Of a stretch of DNA of 8,639 bases, positions 1 through 6,167 are shown piece by piece. Origin of the DNA: Candidatus Izemoplasma sp. (GTDB taxonomy: Bacteria > Bacillota_I > Bacilli_A > Izemoplasmatales > Izemoplasmataceae); assembly GCA_007117565.1 (NCBI GenBank), contig SKGG01000065.1:1-8639 (forward strand). Reading direction: 5' to 3'. Both the position numbers and the translations under genes were made by a program. The notes under the pieces are model-generated. The model ran no database searches. It was given only the letters and a program-made list of their open reading frames with translations, and was not told where the DNA came from. Each line of letters starts with the position of its first letter. Position 1 is the stretch's first letter.

Positions 1-1196
1 GTCCCTTGCGCTTGACCAATATACTCAAGTTCAGGCCACGTCCGTTCACTCGGTTTTAAGAGTGGAGGGATTGGATCTTCTTTAGACACATACGGTGCCT
101 TAATTTCTTGAAGCGTCTTTTTCGGGGTATCTTCTAACGTTTCATCAAGCACCAAACGGGGTTGTTCATGGGCGGGGTTTTTGGCCATGTAGGGGTCTTT
201 TAAAATCAAGTTAGCTTTTTTAAGGGTACTTTCAATGGAGCCCTGAATGGTGGATAAAAGGGCTTGTTCTTCGGTAAACTTAAGTTCTAACTTTTGCGGA
301 TGAATGTTCACATCTAACAACAAAGGATCGCATGTGATGGCTAAAAACACAATGGGGTATCGTTTAGGTGGCAAGACATCTTGATAGCCTTTTTTAATGG
401 CGTTCAACAGTTTATCGTTGGTCACAATACGACCATTCACGAGCAAATGCATGTGTTGTCTGATGGAGCGTGAATGCGCGGGTTTAATCAAGACCCCTTG
501 GATGTGATAGTACTGATTAGACGTTTCATATGGCAGGGCATCTTTGACGATGGCTGCGCCATACATCGCATAAAGTATTTTCATTTGATCGCCGTCGCCG
601 GTCGTTTGAAAGACCCGCTTATCATCATGTGTTAAAGTAAATGACACACGCGGATGTGCGAGGGCAAGTTTATGTAAATAATTCAAAATCGAGGCAAATT
701 CAACGTTCGCTGTTTTTAGGTACTTTAAACGGGCAGGGGTATGATAGAATAAGTCTTGGACACGCACCGTTGTGCCTTGACGTGCTTCACCAGGACGCAC
801 GTTCGTTGGCTGACCCTCACGGTAGTCAACCAAAAATCCGGCGTTTTGAGACGTCGAAGATTCGATCGATAATTTGGCGACTTGAGCGATGGACGCGAGC
901 GCTTCTCCGCGAAAGCCCAAGGAAAGAATATGATACAGATCATGCACCGTTTTAAGTTTACTGGTGGCATGGCGTTTCGTGGCTAAATGGAGATCGGCTT
1001 CATCCATACCGAGGCCATCATCTTTAACTTGAATCAGCGAAAGGCCCCCTTCTTTGAGGGTAATCTCGATCGTTTTCGCCTTAGCATCTAAGGCATTTTC
1101 AAGCAATTCTTTGACGACACTGGCAGGATTTTCAACCACCTCGCCTGCGGCGATTAAGGTGGCGAGTGATTCATCCATAATCCGAATGTTTCCCAT
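1..1196 (-). CDS. mutL: DNA mismatch repair protein MutL (partial, C-terminus beyond window)
   Basis: MutL couples mismatch recognition by MutS to downstream strand removal. The first 398 codons are present. Seen: the GHKL ATPase motifs, with Glu30 and Asn34 in KELLENALDA (catalytic base and Mg ligand by family), DDGLG at 59-63, ATKRHATSKL at 72-81 and GFRGEAL at 94-100. The transducer domain follows with LLVNGR and DVNIHPQKLE, the family's conserved VNGR and VNVHPxKxEV stretches. A charged, proline-rich linker comes next, and the frame leaves the window at PELEYIGQAQG, which is the usual first strand of the C-terminal dimerisation domain. Whether that domain has the DQHA(x)2E(x)4E endonuclease motif cannot be seen. 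The ATG at 1196-1194 is chosen because GGAGGT lies just upstream (1200-1205). MutS is encoded upstream on the same strand, but a gene of opposite orientation intervenes, so mutL probably has its own promoter. Confidence 0.97.
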   Translation of the reverse strand, partial: MGNIRIMDESLATLIAAGEVVENPASVVKELLENALDAKAKTIEITLKEGGLSLIQVKDDGLGMDEADLHLATKRHATSKLKTVHDLYHILSLGFRGEALASIAQVAKLSIESSTSQNAGFLVDYREGQPTNVRPGEARQGTTVRVQDLFYHTPARLKYLKTANVEFASILNYLHKLALAHPRVSFTLTHDDKRVFQTTGDGDQMKILYAMYGAAIVKDALPYETSNQYYHIQGVLIKPAHSRSIRQHMHLLVNGRIVTNDKLLNAIKKGYQDVLPPKRYPIVFLAITCDPLLLDVNIHPQKLELKFTEEQALLSTIQGSIESTLKKANLILKDPYMAKNPAHEQPRLVLDETLEDTPKKTLQEIKAPYVSKEDPIPPLLKPSERTWPELEYIGQAQG

Positions 1197-1199
1197 AAT
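1170..1199 (+). promoter_or_regulatory. Possible weak promoter for the AEC permease gene
   Basis: TTCATC (1170-1175) and CATAAT (1194-1199) are 18 bases apart, matching the sigma-A consensus at 3/6 and 5/6 positions. A transcript starting near 1206 would have a leader of about 18 bases before the ATG at 1224, with the AAAAGGA ribosome site inside it. The -10 box overlaps the mutL start codon on the other strand. The -35 match is poor, so this is a suggestion only. A promoter for this gene must lie in or near the mutL coding region because the divergent gap is only 27 bases. Confidence 0.25.
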
Positions 1200-1223
1200 A
1201 CCTCCAAGAAAAGGATGTGACGT

Positions 1224-2198
1224 ATGGCTAATATCATGTTTGCGGTTAATGCTTTAGGACCTTTACTGGTGCTTGCATTGATTGGGTATACGTTGAAACG
1301 TCGTGGTTTTTTTCATGATGGCTTTACGACGTTTTTAAATAAGTACATTTTTTATGTGGCTTTACCAGTCTTAATCTTCAAGACCTTGGCCACCATTGAA
1401 GGCAGTGACACCATCGCCTGGGGGGTGGTTGGGTTTTCGGTCGTGGTCTTAATCAGCATTACCCTTCTTGGGTTCGTTTTAGCGCCATTACTCGGCCTAT
1501 CAAACCAGGAAAAACCCGTGATTGTGCAAAGCTTCTTTCGTGGAAACTTTACGCTTATCGGCATCCCACTAGCCTTAAGACTGGGTGGGGAAGAAGCACT
1601 CTCGCTCATCATCATTTTAAATGCGGCTTTGATTCCGATCACCAACATGGTGTCCATTTATACGTTTCGCTTTTATCAAAAAGATCAAGATGATCATGTT
1701 TCTTTTTTCAGTTTAATGCAAGAGACTATGCGCAACCCCATCATGTTGGCGATGGCGCTCGGTGGGATGGCCTTTTTAGCCCAAACATGGTGGACATCGT
1801 TCATCACTGCTGATCATCTTGTCATGGAAACCCTCGACTTAATCAGCGCGACCGCCACACCGATGGCGCTCATCGCCATCGGGGGAAGTTTTGAGTTCAC
1901 ACGGTTTAAAGCCTTTTTAAGACCACTTATGATCGGCGTCACCGCACGATTAGTGGTCTTACCCATCAGTGTGTTTACGCTTGCCATCCTGCTTCAGCCT
2001 TGGATTAATTTTACGGGCTCATGGGCGCCCATGATTGCCATTTTCGCCTCCCCTGTGGCCGTCAGTAGTGTCGCAGTGACGCAGGGCTTGGGTGGGGATG
2101 AACGCTTAGCTAGTCAACTTGTGATTTGGACCACCGCGTTGGCGATTGTCAGTTTATTCATTTACATTTCACTCTTTAGAGCGCTTGGATATTTATAA
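1224..2198 (+). CDS. AEC (auxin efflux carrier) family transporter
   Basis: This is a 324-residue polytopic membrane protein of the Membrane_trans/AEC family (PF03547 type), permeases of the cytoplasmic membrane that in bacteria are linked mostly to malate/malonate and other organic acids. Substrate cannot be inferred here. Seen: about ten hydrophobic segments in two halves, split by a hydrophilic loop at about 150-168 (YQKDQDDH). Family-type signatures are NKYIFYVALPVLIFKTLA (39-56), FFRGNFTLIGIPLA (104-117), NPIMLA (171-176), ATPMALIAIGGSF (211-223) and FASPVAVSSVAVTQGLGGDE (274-293). Length is normal for the family (about 300-320). The ATG at 1224 is preceded by AAAAGGA at 1209-1215 with an 8-base spacing. 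It is the only plus-strand gene in the window, transcribed divergently from mutL and convergently with mutS, and it ends in a shared hairpin. Nothing suggests a role in repair. Confidence 0.93.
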   Translation: MANIMFAVNALGPLLVLALIGYTLKRRGFFHDGFTTFLNKYIFYVALPVLIFKTLATIEGSDTIAWGVVGFSVVVLISITLLGFVLAPLLGLSNQEKPVIVQSFFRGNFTLIGIPLALRLGGEEALSLIIILNAALIPITNMVSIYTFRFYQKDQDDHVSFFSLMQETMRNPIMLAMALGGMAFLAQTWWTSFITADHLVMETLDLISATATPMALIAIGGSFEFTRFKAFLRPLMIGVTARLVVLPISVFTLAILLQPWINFTGSWAPMIAIFASPVAVSSVAVTQGLGGDERLASQLVIWTTALAIVSLFIYISLFRALGYL

Positions 2199-2223
2199 AA
2201 AAGTTAGCAAAGCTAACTTTTTT
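2197..2223. terminator. Bidirectional rho-independent terminator between AEC gene and mutS
   Basis: A perfect 12-base inverted repeat (2197-2208 with 2212-2223) has an AAA loop. The outer six bases are A on one side and T on the other, so either strand reads as a hairpin ending in a U-tract. It contains the last two bases of the AEC stop codon TAA (2196-2198) and the whole mutS stop codon TAG (2215-2213), so the two convergent genes are separated by only 14 bases. The G/C part of the stem is short (GTTAGC), giving moderate strength. A terminator for both genes is the simplest reading. Confidence 0.85.
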
Positions 2224-4774
2224 CTTTGCTTTTTTTGCGCCACTCATAAAGCGTATTAAGCGCTTCTAACGGACTCATAGTATCTAAATCCACCTGCTCA
2301 AGCAACCCTTCAAGCCAATGGTTTTCTTCTTCTTCTTTGACATCCGCTTCTGTAATCCAAGATGCTGCATCAAAGAGTGTTGGTTGTGAGGGCGCTTTAT
2401 GAGACGCTTCAAACGTTTGAAGCAGTTGATTGGCACGCGTAATAAGACGTTTGGGGAGCCCGGCTAAGGCGGCAACGTGAATGCCATAGGAACGATCCGA
2501 CGGCCCTAGTTTCACTTGATGATGAAAGTGAATGGTGCCATCGTTTTCGGTCGCACTCACATGCACATTACGTAGCGCACTGAGTTTATGTTCGAGCGCA
2601 ACCAACTCGTGATAATGGGTTGAAAACAAGGTTTTCGCCCCTAATCGGTCATGGATGTATTCAAGCATCGCCCAAGCCAACGCTAACCCATCGTACGTGG
2701 ACGTTCCACGACCAATTTCATCGAATAAGATTAAAGAATTAGGGGTGGCTTGCGAAAGCGCAAAATCGGCTTCCAGCATCTCCACCATAAAGGTCGATTG
2801 ACCACTGCTTAAATCGTCACTCGCACCTATGCGTGTAAAGACTTGGTCAAACAACGGCAAATAGGCCGACTCTGCAGGCACAAAAGAACCGATTTGAGCC
2901 AAAATTACAATTAAAGCGAGCTGTCTCATATACGTGGATTTACCACTCATATTAGGACCCGTAATCAAAAGTATGTTGGTGGTATCATCCATCGTAATGT
3001 CGTTTGCAATAAAGGTGGTCTCAGGCTGCATCGCAGCAACAACCGGGTGAATGGACGCTTTAATGTCTATGGTCCGGCCCTCATGCAAGGTGGGTTTTTG
3101 CCAGCGATAGGTTTCACTGACCGTCGAGAGGGCGACGATAAAATCAAGTTGAGCGAGCGCCGCGGCATTTTGTTGTAACGCCAATGTGGCTTCACGCGCT
3201 TGTTCTAAGAGTACTGTAAACAAAGCTTGTTCATGTTTAATGGACGCTTCTTCCGCGGCTAAGATGCTTTTTTCTTTTTCTTTGAGCGCAGGAGTAATGT
3301 AGCGTTCTGCGTTGGCGAGTGTTTGTTTACGGTGATAGCCGTAATCATCTTTGATGAGATTCATTTGTCCTTTGGGGACTTCTAAGTAGTAGCCAAACAC
3401 GCGGTTATACCCGACTTTGAGTTTTTTAATGCCGGTCCGTTCACGTTCTTGTTGTTCTAAAGCGTTTAACCAATCCACCGCACCCAGCGCTTCATCTTTA
3501 AGTGTATCTAAGGTAGCGTCATACCCTTGTTTAAAGATACCGCCATCTTTGATGGTCAGCGGTGGGTCATCGACGATTGCCTTGGTGAGCGTGTCACTTA
3601 AGTTTTTTAGAGGATCAAGGTCGGTTTGAAGCGTTTGAAATAAAGGTGTTTTAAGGTCATTTAAAGCTTCTTTAATGGGAGGCAGTGCTTCGAGTGAACG
3701 CCTCAACTGTAAGAGGTCTCTAGGTGAAGCGTGCCCATACGATAGGCGACCCACGAGACGTTCAAGGTCATAGACCCCTTTAAGCGCTTCTATTAGTACG
3801 TCTTTTGTCATGAACTCTGTGTTCATCTCTTCGATGGCTTGATAGCGTTCATTGAGACGATCTCGATCTAAGAGTGGCCTTAAAAGTTGTTGTTTTAAAT
3901 AGCGAAACCCTAACGCTGTTTGGGTTTTTTTAAGCAACCAAGCCAAAGACCCGTGTTCTTGGTTTTGACGCATCGTTTTTAAGAGTTCTAAATGACGAAT
4001 GGTGTTCGCATCAAGCCGCATCGTATGCGACGTCTTAATGAGTTCGAATGGTTTAAGGTGCAAAAGCGTCCGTTTTTGTGTGGCTTTGATGTAATCGACC
4101 AAACGGCGCGCATTCTTTTGTTCGAAAGGTGATTTTAACGCTTGAAACAAGGGCGTAAAAAAGGCCTCAAGCTCACTCACTTCATGACGTGAATGGGTGA
4201 TGTGATGTTGCGCCCATAAATGGGTTAACGTTTTATGAGAAAAAGCAGGTGAGGTCACCACTTCCTTAATTTGTAAGGTGCTCATTTCACTCAGTAATAG
4301 GCTTTCATCTTTGATGACTTTAAGCGCTTGGGTTTGACCGGTAGAGAGGTTTAAGGTCGCAAGCGCAAAGAAATGTTCACTCTCAGACAGCGACGCAATA
4401 AAGACATCGGTGGCACCTTCATCGTCAATGTTTGTACCAGGCGTAATTAAACGTACGACTTGACGGTCGACGAGTTTTTTACTGCTGTTGGCTTCTTCGA
4501 CTTGTTCGCCAATGGCCACTTTATAGCCTTGATCGATGAGACGTTTAATGTAGCCTTCGGCACTGTGGTGTGGTACGCCACACATCGGTATACGTTCTTT
4601 CGCTCCGCCATCACGCGCGGTTAGTTGAATGTCTAAGACTTTACTCGCAAGGAGCGCGTCTGAGAAAAACATTTCATAGAAATCACCCAAACGAAAGAAA
4701 AGAATCGCATCTTCATGCGCTTCTTTTAAGGTTAAGTATTGTTGTATCATGGGTGTATAAAGCGTTTTATCCAC
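2213..4774 (-). CDS. mutS: DNA mismatch repair protein MutS
   Basis: MutS scans duplex DNA, binds mismatches and small loops, and recruits MutL on ATP exchange. The protein is full length (853 residues, family about 850-860). Seen: mismatch-recognition domain I with the Phe-X-Glu motif (Phe32, Glu34 in GDFYEMF) and the conserved PMCGVPHHSAEGYI; connector, lever and clamp domains; then the ABC-type ATPase with Walker A GPNMSGKST (606-614), FMVEM signature region, Walker B LILFDEIGRGTST (Asp685, Glu686) and STHYHEL switch. QPTLF at 797-801 fits the sliding-clamp-binding pentapeptide found near MutS C-termini. The end (MSPLEALNTLYEW) is the usual C-terminal helix. The GTG at 4774 is chosen because the protein then begins MDKTLYTPMIQQY, matching the family start, and an in-frame TGA lies three codons upstream. 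There is no classical AGGAGG: only GTGAT at about 4780-4784. It follows the membrane-protein gene by 21 bases and is probably cotranscribed with it. Confidence 0.98.
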   Translation of the reverse strand: MDKTLYTPMIQQYLTLKEAHEDAILFFRLGDFYEMFFSDALLASKVLDIQLTARDGGAKERIPMCGVPHHSAEGYIKRLIDQGYKVAIGEQVEEANSSKKLVDRQVVRLITPGTNIDDEGATDVFIASLSESEHFFALATLNLSTGQTQALKVIKDESLLLSEMSTLQIKEVVTSPAFSHKTLTHLWAQHHITHSRHEVSELEAFFTPLFQALKSPFEQKNARRLVDYIKATQKRTLLHLKPFELIKTSHTMRLDANTIRHLELLKTMRQNQEHGSLAWLLKKTQTALGFRYLKQQLLRPLLDRDRLNERYQAIEEMNTEFMTKDVLIEALKGVYDLERLVGRLSYGHASPRDLLQLRRSLEALPPIKEALNDLKTPLFQTLQTDLDPLKNLSDTLTKAIVDDPPLTIKDGGIFKQGYDATLDTLKDEALGAVDWLNALEQQERERTGIKKLKVGYNRVFGYYLEVPKGQMNLIKDDYGYHRKQTLANAERYITPALKEKEKSILAAEEASIKHEQALFTVLLEQAREATLALQQNAAALAQLDFIVALSTVSETYRWQKPTLHEGRTIDIKASIHPVVAAMQPETTFIANDITMDDTTNILLITGPNMSGKSTYMRQLALIVILAQIGSFVPAESAYLPLFDQVFTRIGASDDLSSGQSTFMVEMLEADFALSQATPNSLILFDEIGRGTSTYDGLALAWAMLEYIHDRLGAKTLFSTHYHELVALEHKLSALRNVHVSATENDGTIHFHHQVKLGPSDRSYGIHVAALAGLPKRLITRANQLLQTFEASHKAPSQPTLFDAASWITEADVKEEEENHWLEGLLEQVDLDTMSPLEALNTLYEWRKKSKEKS

Positions 4775-4795
4775 GTGGCATCACGTCTCATTTTC

Positions 4796-5725
4796 TTAAA
4801 ATAGGGGAAACGGTACCGGGTACACATCCAAATAATCGACCGCCACATAGCCAAGCACTAATAGAAGCACGAATACACTCACAAAGACTAAGCGACGGCG
4901 ACGACGTTTACGGCGACGATACCCACGGTAAATTTCCGCAAAACGTGTGTCGACATCGAGCGTGGGTTCAACACTATCTGCAAGTGATCGTTCTTGAAGT
5001 ACCCCGACCGAAGGAATACGGTACGCTTGTTCAGACCACTTCTCGATGATGTACTCAATCATGTCATACTTTTTAAGCTCGATATGAGCATTGACTTTAT
5101 GTTGGTTTGCATACCCTTCGATTTTCAACACAGGCTGTTGTGCAAGGTCGGCTTTTTCTTCGTCACTTAAGGATAAGCGTCTTGCGATAATATCAACGAG
5201 TTCATCTTTATGAATCCGCCGAGGCATGGTAACTTCGTGTAAAAGCGCCAAATCCTTTAACATTTTAAGAGTGGTAGCTTTACCTAAAACAAAGATGGCA
5301 TCTTCTACAGGTAAGCCTTCAAAGGTTTCTTCAGTATCCGCAAATAAAGGGCGATGACTGGCTAAAAAAAGACCGAGATCATCTTCTTGATAGGCTTTCC
5401 AAGACTCAAGGTCAAGGTTAGGGCCTTCGAGTGCCTCAAGACGTTGTTGGGCACGGTTTAAAAACGTTTGAAGGAAGGCTTCTTCTTCAAACCAATAAGG
5501 ATTTTCTATCGCCAGCAGTTCTAATTGATAACAGGTGTAATCGCCAAACCATTGTAAGCGATACTTCTTCTCATCCGAAATGCCTTCTTCTTTTTTCTGA
5601 TGAAGAATCGCTTCTTCTAACCCCGAAATCAAGGCAAAGCGATAGTCTTCCATCGGGAAAAATTGATGGGTTTCTTTGAGCCATCCTTTAAGCTGTTTAT
5701 AATCCATGCCTTTGGGTGGAGCCAT
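4796..5725 (-). CDS. Hypothetical C-terminally membrane-anchored protein with two SAP/Rho-N-like motifs
   Basis: I do not recognise this 309-residue protein. Seen: an acidic, aromatic-rich, probably helical N-terminal part (1-150) with one cysteine (Cys65). Next come two similar stretches at about 153-184 (LKDLALLHEV…KDELVDIIARRL) and 200-230 (IEGYANQHKV…KYDMIEYIIEKW). These resemble the helix-extended-helix pattern of SAP, HeH and Rho N-terminal nucleic-acid-binding motifs (inference by eye). A strongly basic run (YRRRKRRRRR, 269-278) is followed by one membrane helix (279-298) and an 11-residue tail, so most of the protein should be cytosolic with the tail outside. There is no N-terminal signal peptide. 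The ATG at 5725 is chosen because AAGAAGGTGA lies 5-14 bases upstream. A longer TTG start at 5785 would sit inside the -35 box. The gene occupies the position of cotE in Bacillus and leads the transcription unit that contains mutS. Confidence 0.85.
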   Translation of the reverse strand: MAPPKGMDYKQLKGWLKETHQFFPMEDYRFALISGLEEAILHQKKEEGISDEKKYRLQWFGDYTCYQLELLAIENPYWFEEEAFLQTFLNRAQQRLEALEGPNLDLESWKAYQEDDLGLFLASHRPLFADTEETFEGLPVEDAIFVLGKATTLKMLKDLALLHEVTMPRRIHKDELVDIIARRLSLSDEEKADLAQQPVLKIEGYANQHKVNAHIELKKYDMIEYIIEKWSEQAYRIPSVGVLQERSLADSVEPTLDVDTRFAEIYRGYRRRKRRRRRLVFVSVFVLLLVLGYVAVDYLDVYPVPFPLF

Positions 5726-5756
5726 AGCGTCACCTTCTTTTGAAAACCTTTGTTTT

Positions 5757-5785
5757 ATTATACATGAAGGGCTAGGCGAATGCAA
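5757..5785 (-). promoter_or_regulatory. Sigma-A-type promoter for the membrane protein-mutS unit
   Basis: On the minus strand TTGCAT (5785-5780) and a perfect TATAAT (5762-5757) are separated by exactly 17 bases. Transcription would start near 5750, giving a leader of about 25 bases that contains the AAGAAGGTGA ribosome site ahead of the ATG at 5725. It lies directly downstream of the terminator of the preceding operon, which fits an independent promoter for this unit. Confidence 0.75.
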
Positions 5786-5805
5786 TCACAGACACTTTGA
5801 ACAAC

Positions 5806-5843
5806 AAAAAGAAAAGACGCGGCTAAGGCGTCTTAACCGCGTC
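5806..5843 (-). terminator. Rho-independent terminator of the ymdB-miaB-ymcA operon
   Basis: On the minus strand a 12-base-pair stem (5843-5832 with 5827-5816; 11 Watson-Crick pairs and one U-G) has a 4-base loop and a GC-rich base (GACGCGG). It is followed by TTTTCTTTTT (5815-5806). The stem begins inside the final codons of the ymcA-like gene and includes its TAG stop (5825-5823). This is the strongest terminator in the window. Confidence 0.9.
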
Positions 5844-6167
5844 GTTGATCGCTGTTTCTAAAGTTTCTTCAATGGTCGCATGCATCCATTGCACCATCGT
5901 GTTGATACTTTCTTGATGTGTCAGGTAGTTTTCAATAAAAGGATTATCATTCAGTCGCTCTAAATCTTGATGGTACGCCTCGCGCGTCTCTTTTAAATTG
6001 TGATCACGTTTGACTTCATGGTTGACCAAACGTTTTTGCTTGCCTAACAACTTCTTATACTCATTTAGAAGTGTCTCATCTGCTAATAACACTGCTTCAA
6101 GTTTTTGAAACGCTAGGACCTCTTCATCGTTTCTTAAAAGTGTGATAAGTTCATTGAGTGCTTTCAT
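5823..6167 (-). CDS. ymcA: YlbF/YmcA (RicA-like) family protein
   Basis: This is a 114-residue, highly charged, all-helical protein of the YlbF/YmcA (Com_YlbF) type. In Bacillus subtilis YmcA (RicA), YlbF (RicF) and YaaT (RicT) form the cytosolic Y-complex, which directs RNase Y in mRNA maturation and affects competence, sporulation and biofilm. Evidence: a small size and long amphipathic helices with an LRNDEEVLAFQKLEAVLLAD N-terminal stretch and an NDNPFIENYLTHQESIN C-terminal stretch typical of the family, plus its place directly after miaB, as ymcA is in Bacillus. The ATG at 6167 is preferred to a GTG at 6176 because AAAGGG lies 8 bases upstream of it. It overlaps the end of miaB by 17 bases, suggesting coupled translation. 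Oddity: it is shorter than Bacillus YmcA and has no cysteine at all. The family is likely; the choice of YmcA over YlbF rests mainly on position. Confidence 0.78.
   Translation of the reverse strand: MKALNELITLLRNDEEVLAFQKLEAVLLADETLLNEYKKLLGKQKRLVNHEVKRDHNLKETREAYHQDLERLNDNPFIENYLTHQESINTMVQWMHATIEETLETAINDAVKTP

Noticed and set aside
641..955. Open frame on the plus strand inside mutL
   Set aside because: It is antisense to the conserved MutL ATPase domain and has no recognisable protein features.
4768..4782. Five-codon ATG…TAA mini-frame overlapping the mutS GTG start
   Set aside because: It has no ribosome site of its own and such short frames occur by chance.
4570..5049. 159-codon plus-strand open frame spanning the mutS start
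   Set aside because: It is antisense to MutS domain I and to the Arg-rich end of the preceding gene. The composition is low-quality (His/Arg-rich) and there is no ribosome site.
5726..5785. Twenty-codon N-terminal extension of the membrane protein from a TTG at 5785
   Set aside because: The TTG is part of the predicted -35 box, and a clear ribosome site precedes the ATG at 5725.
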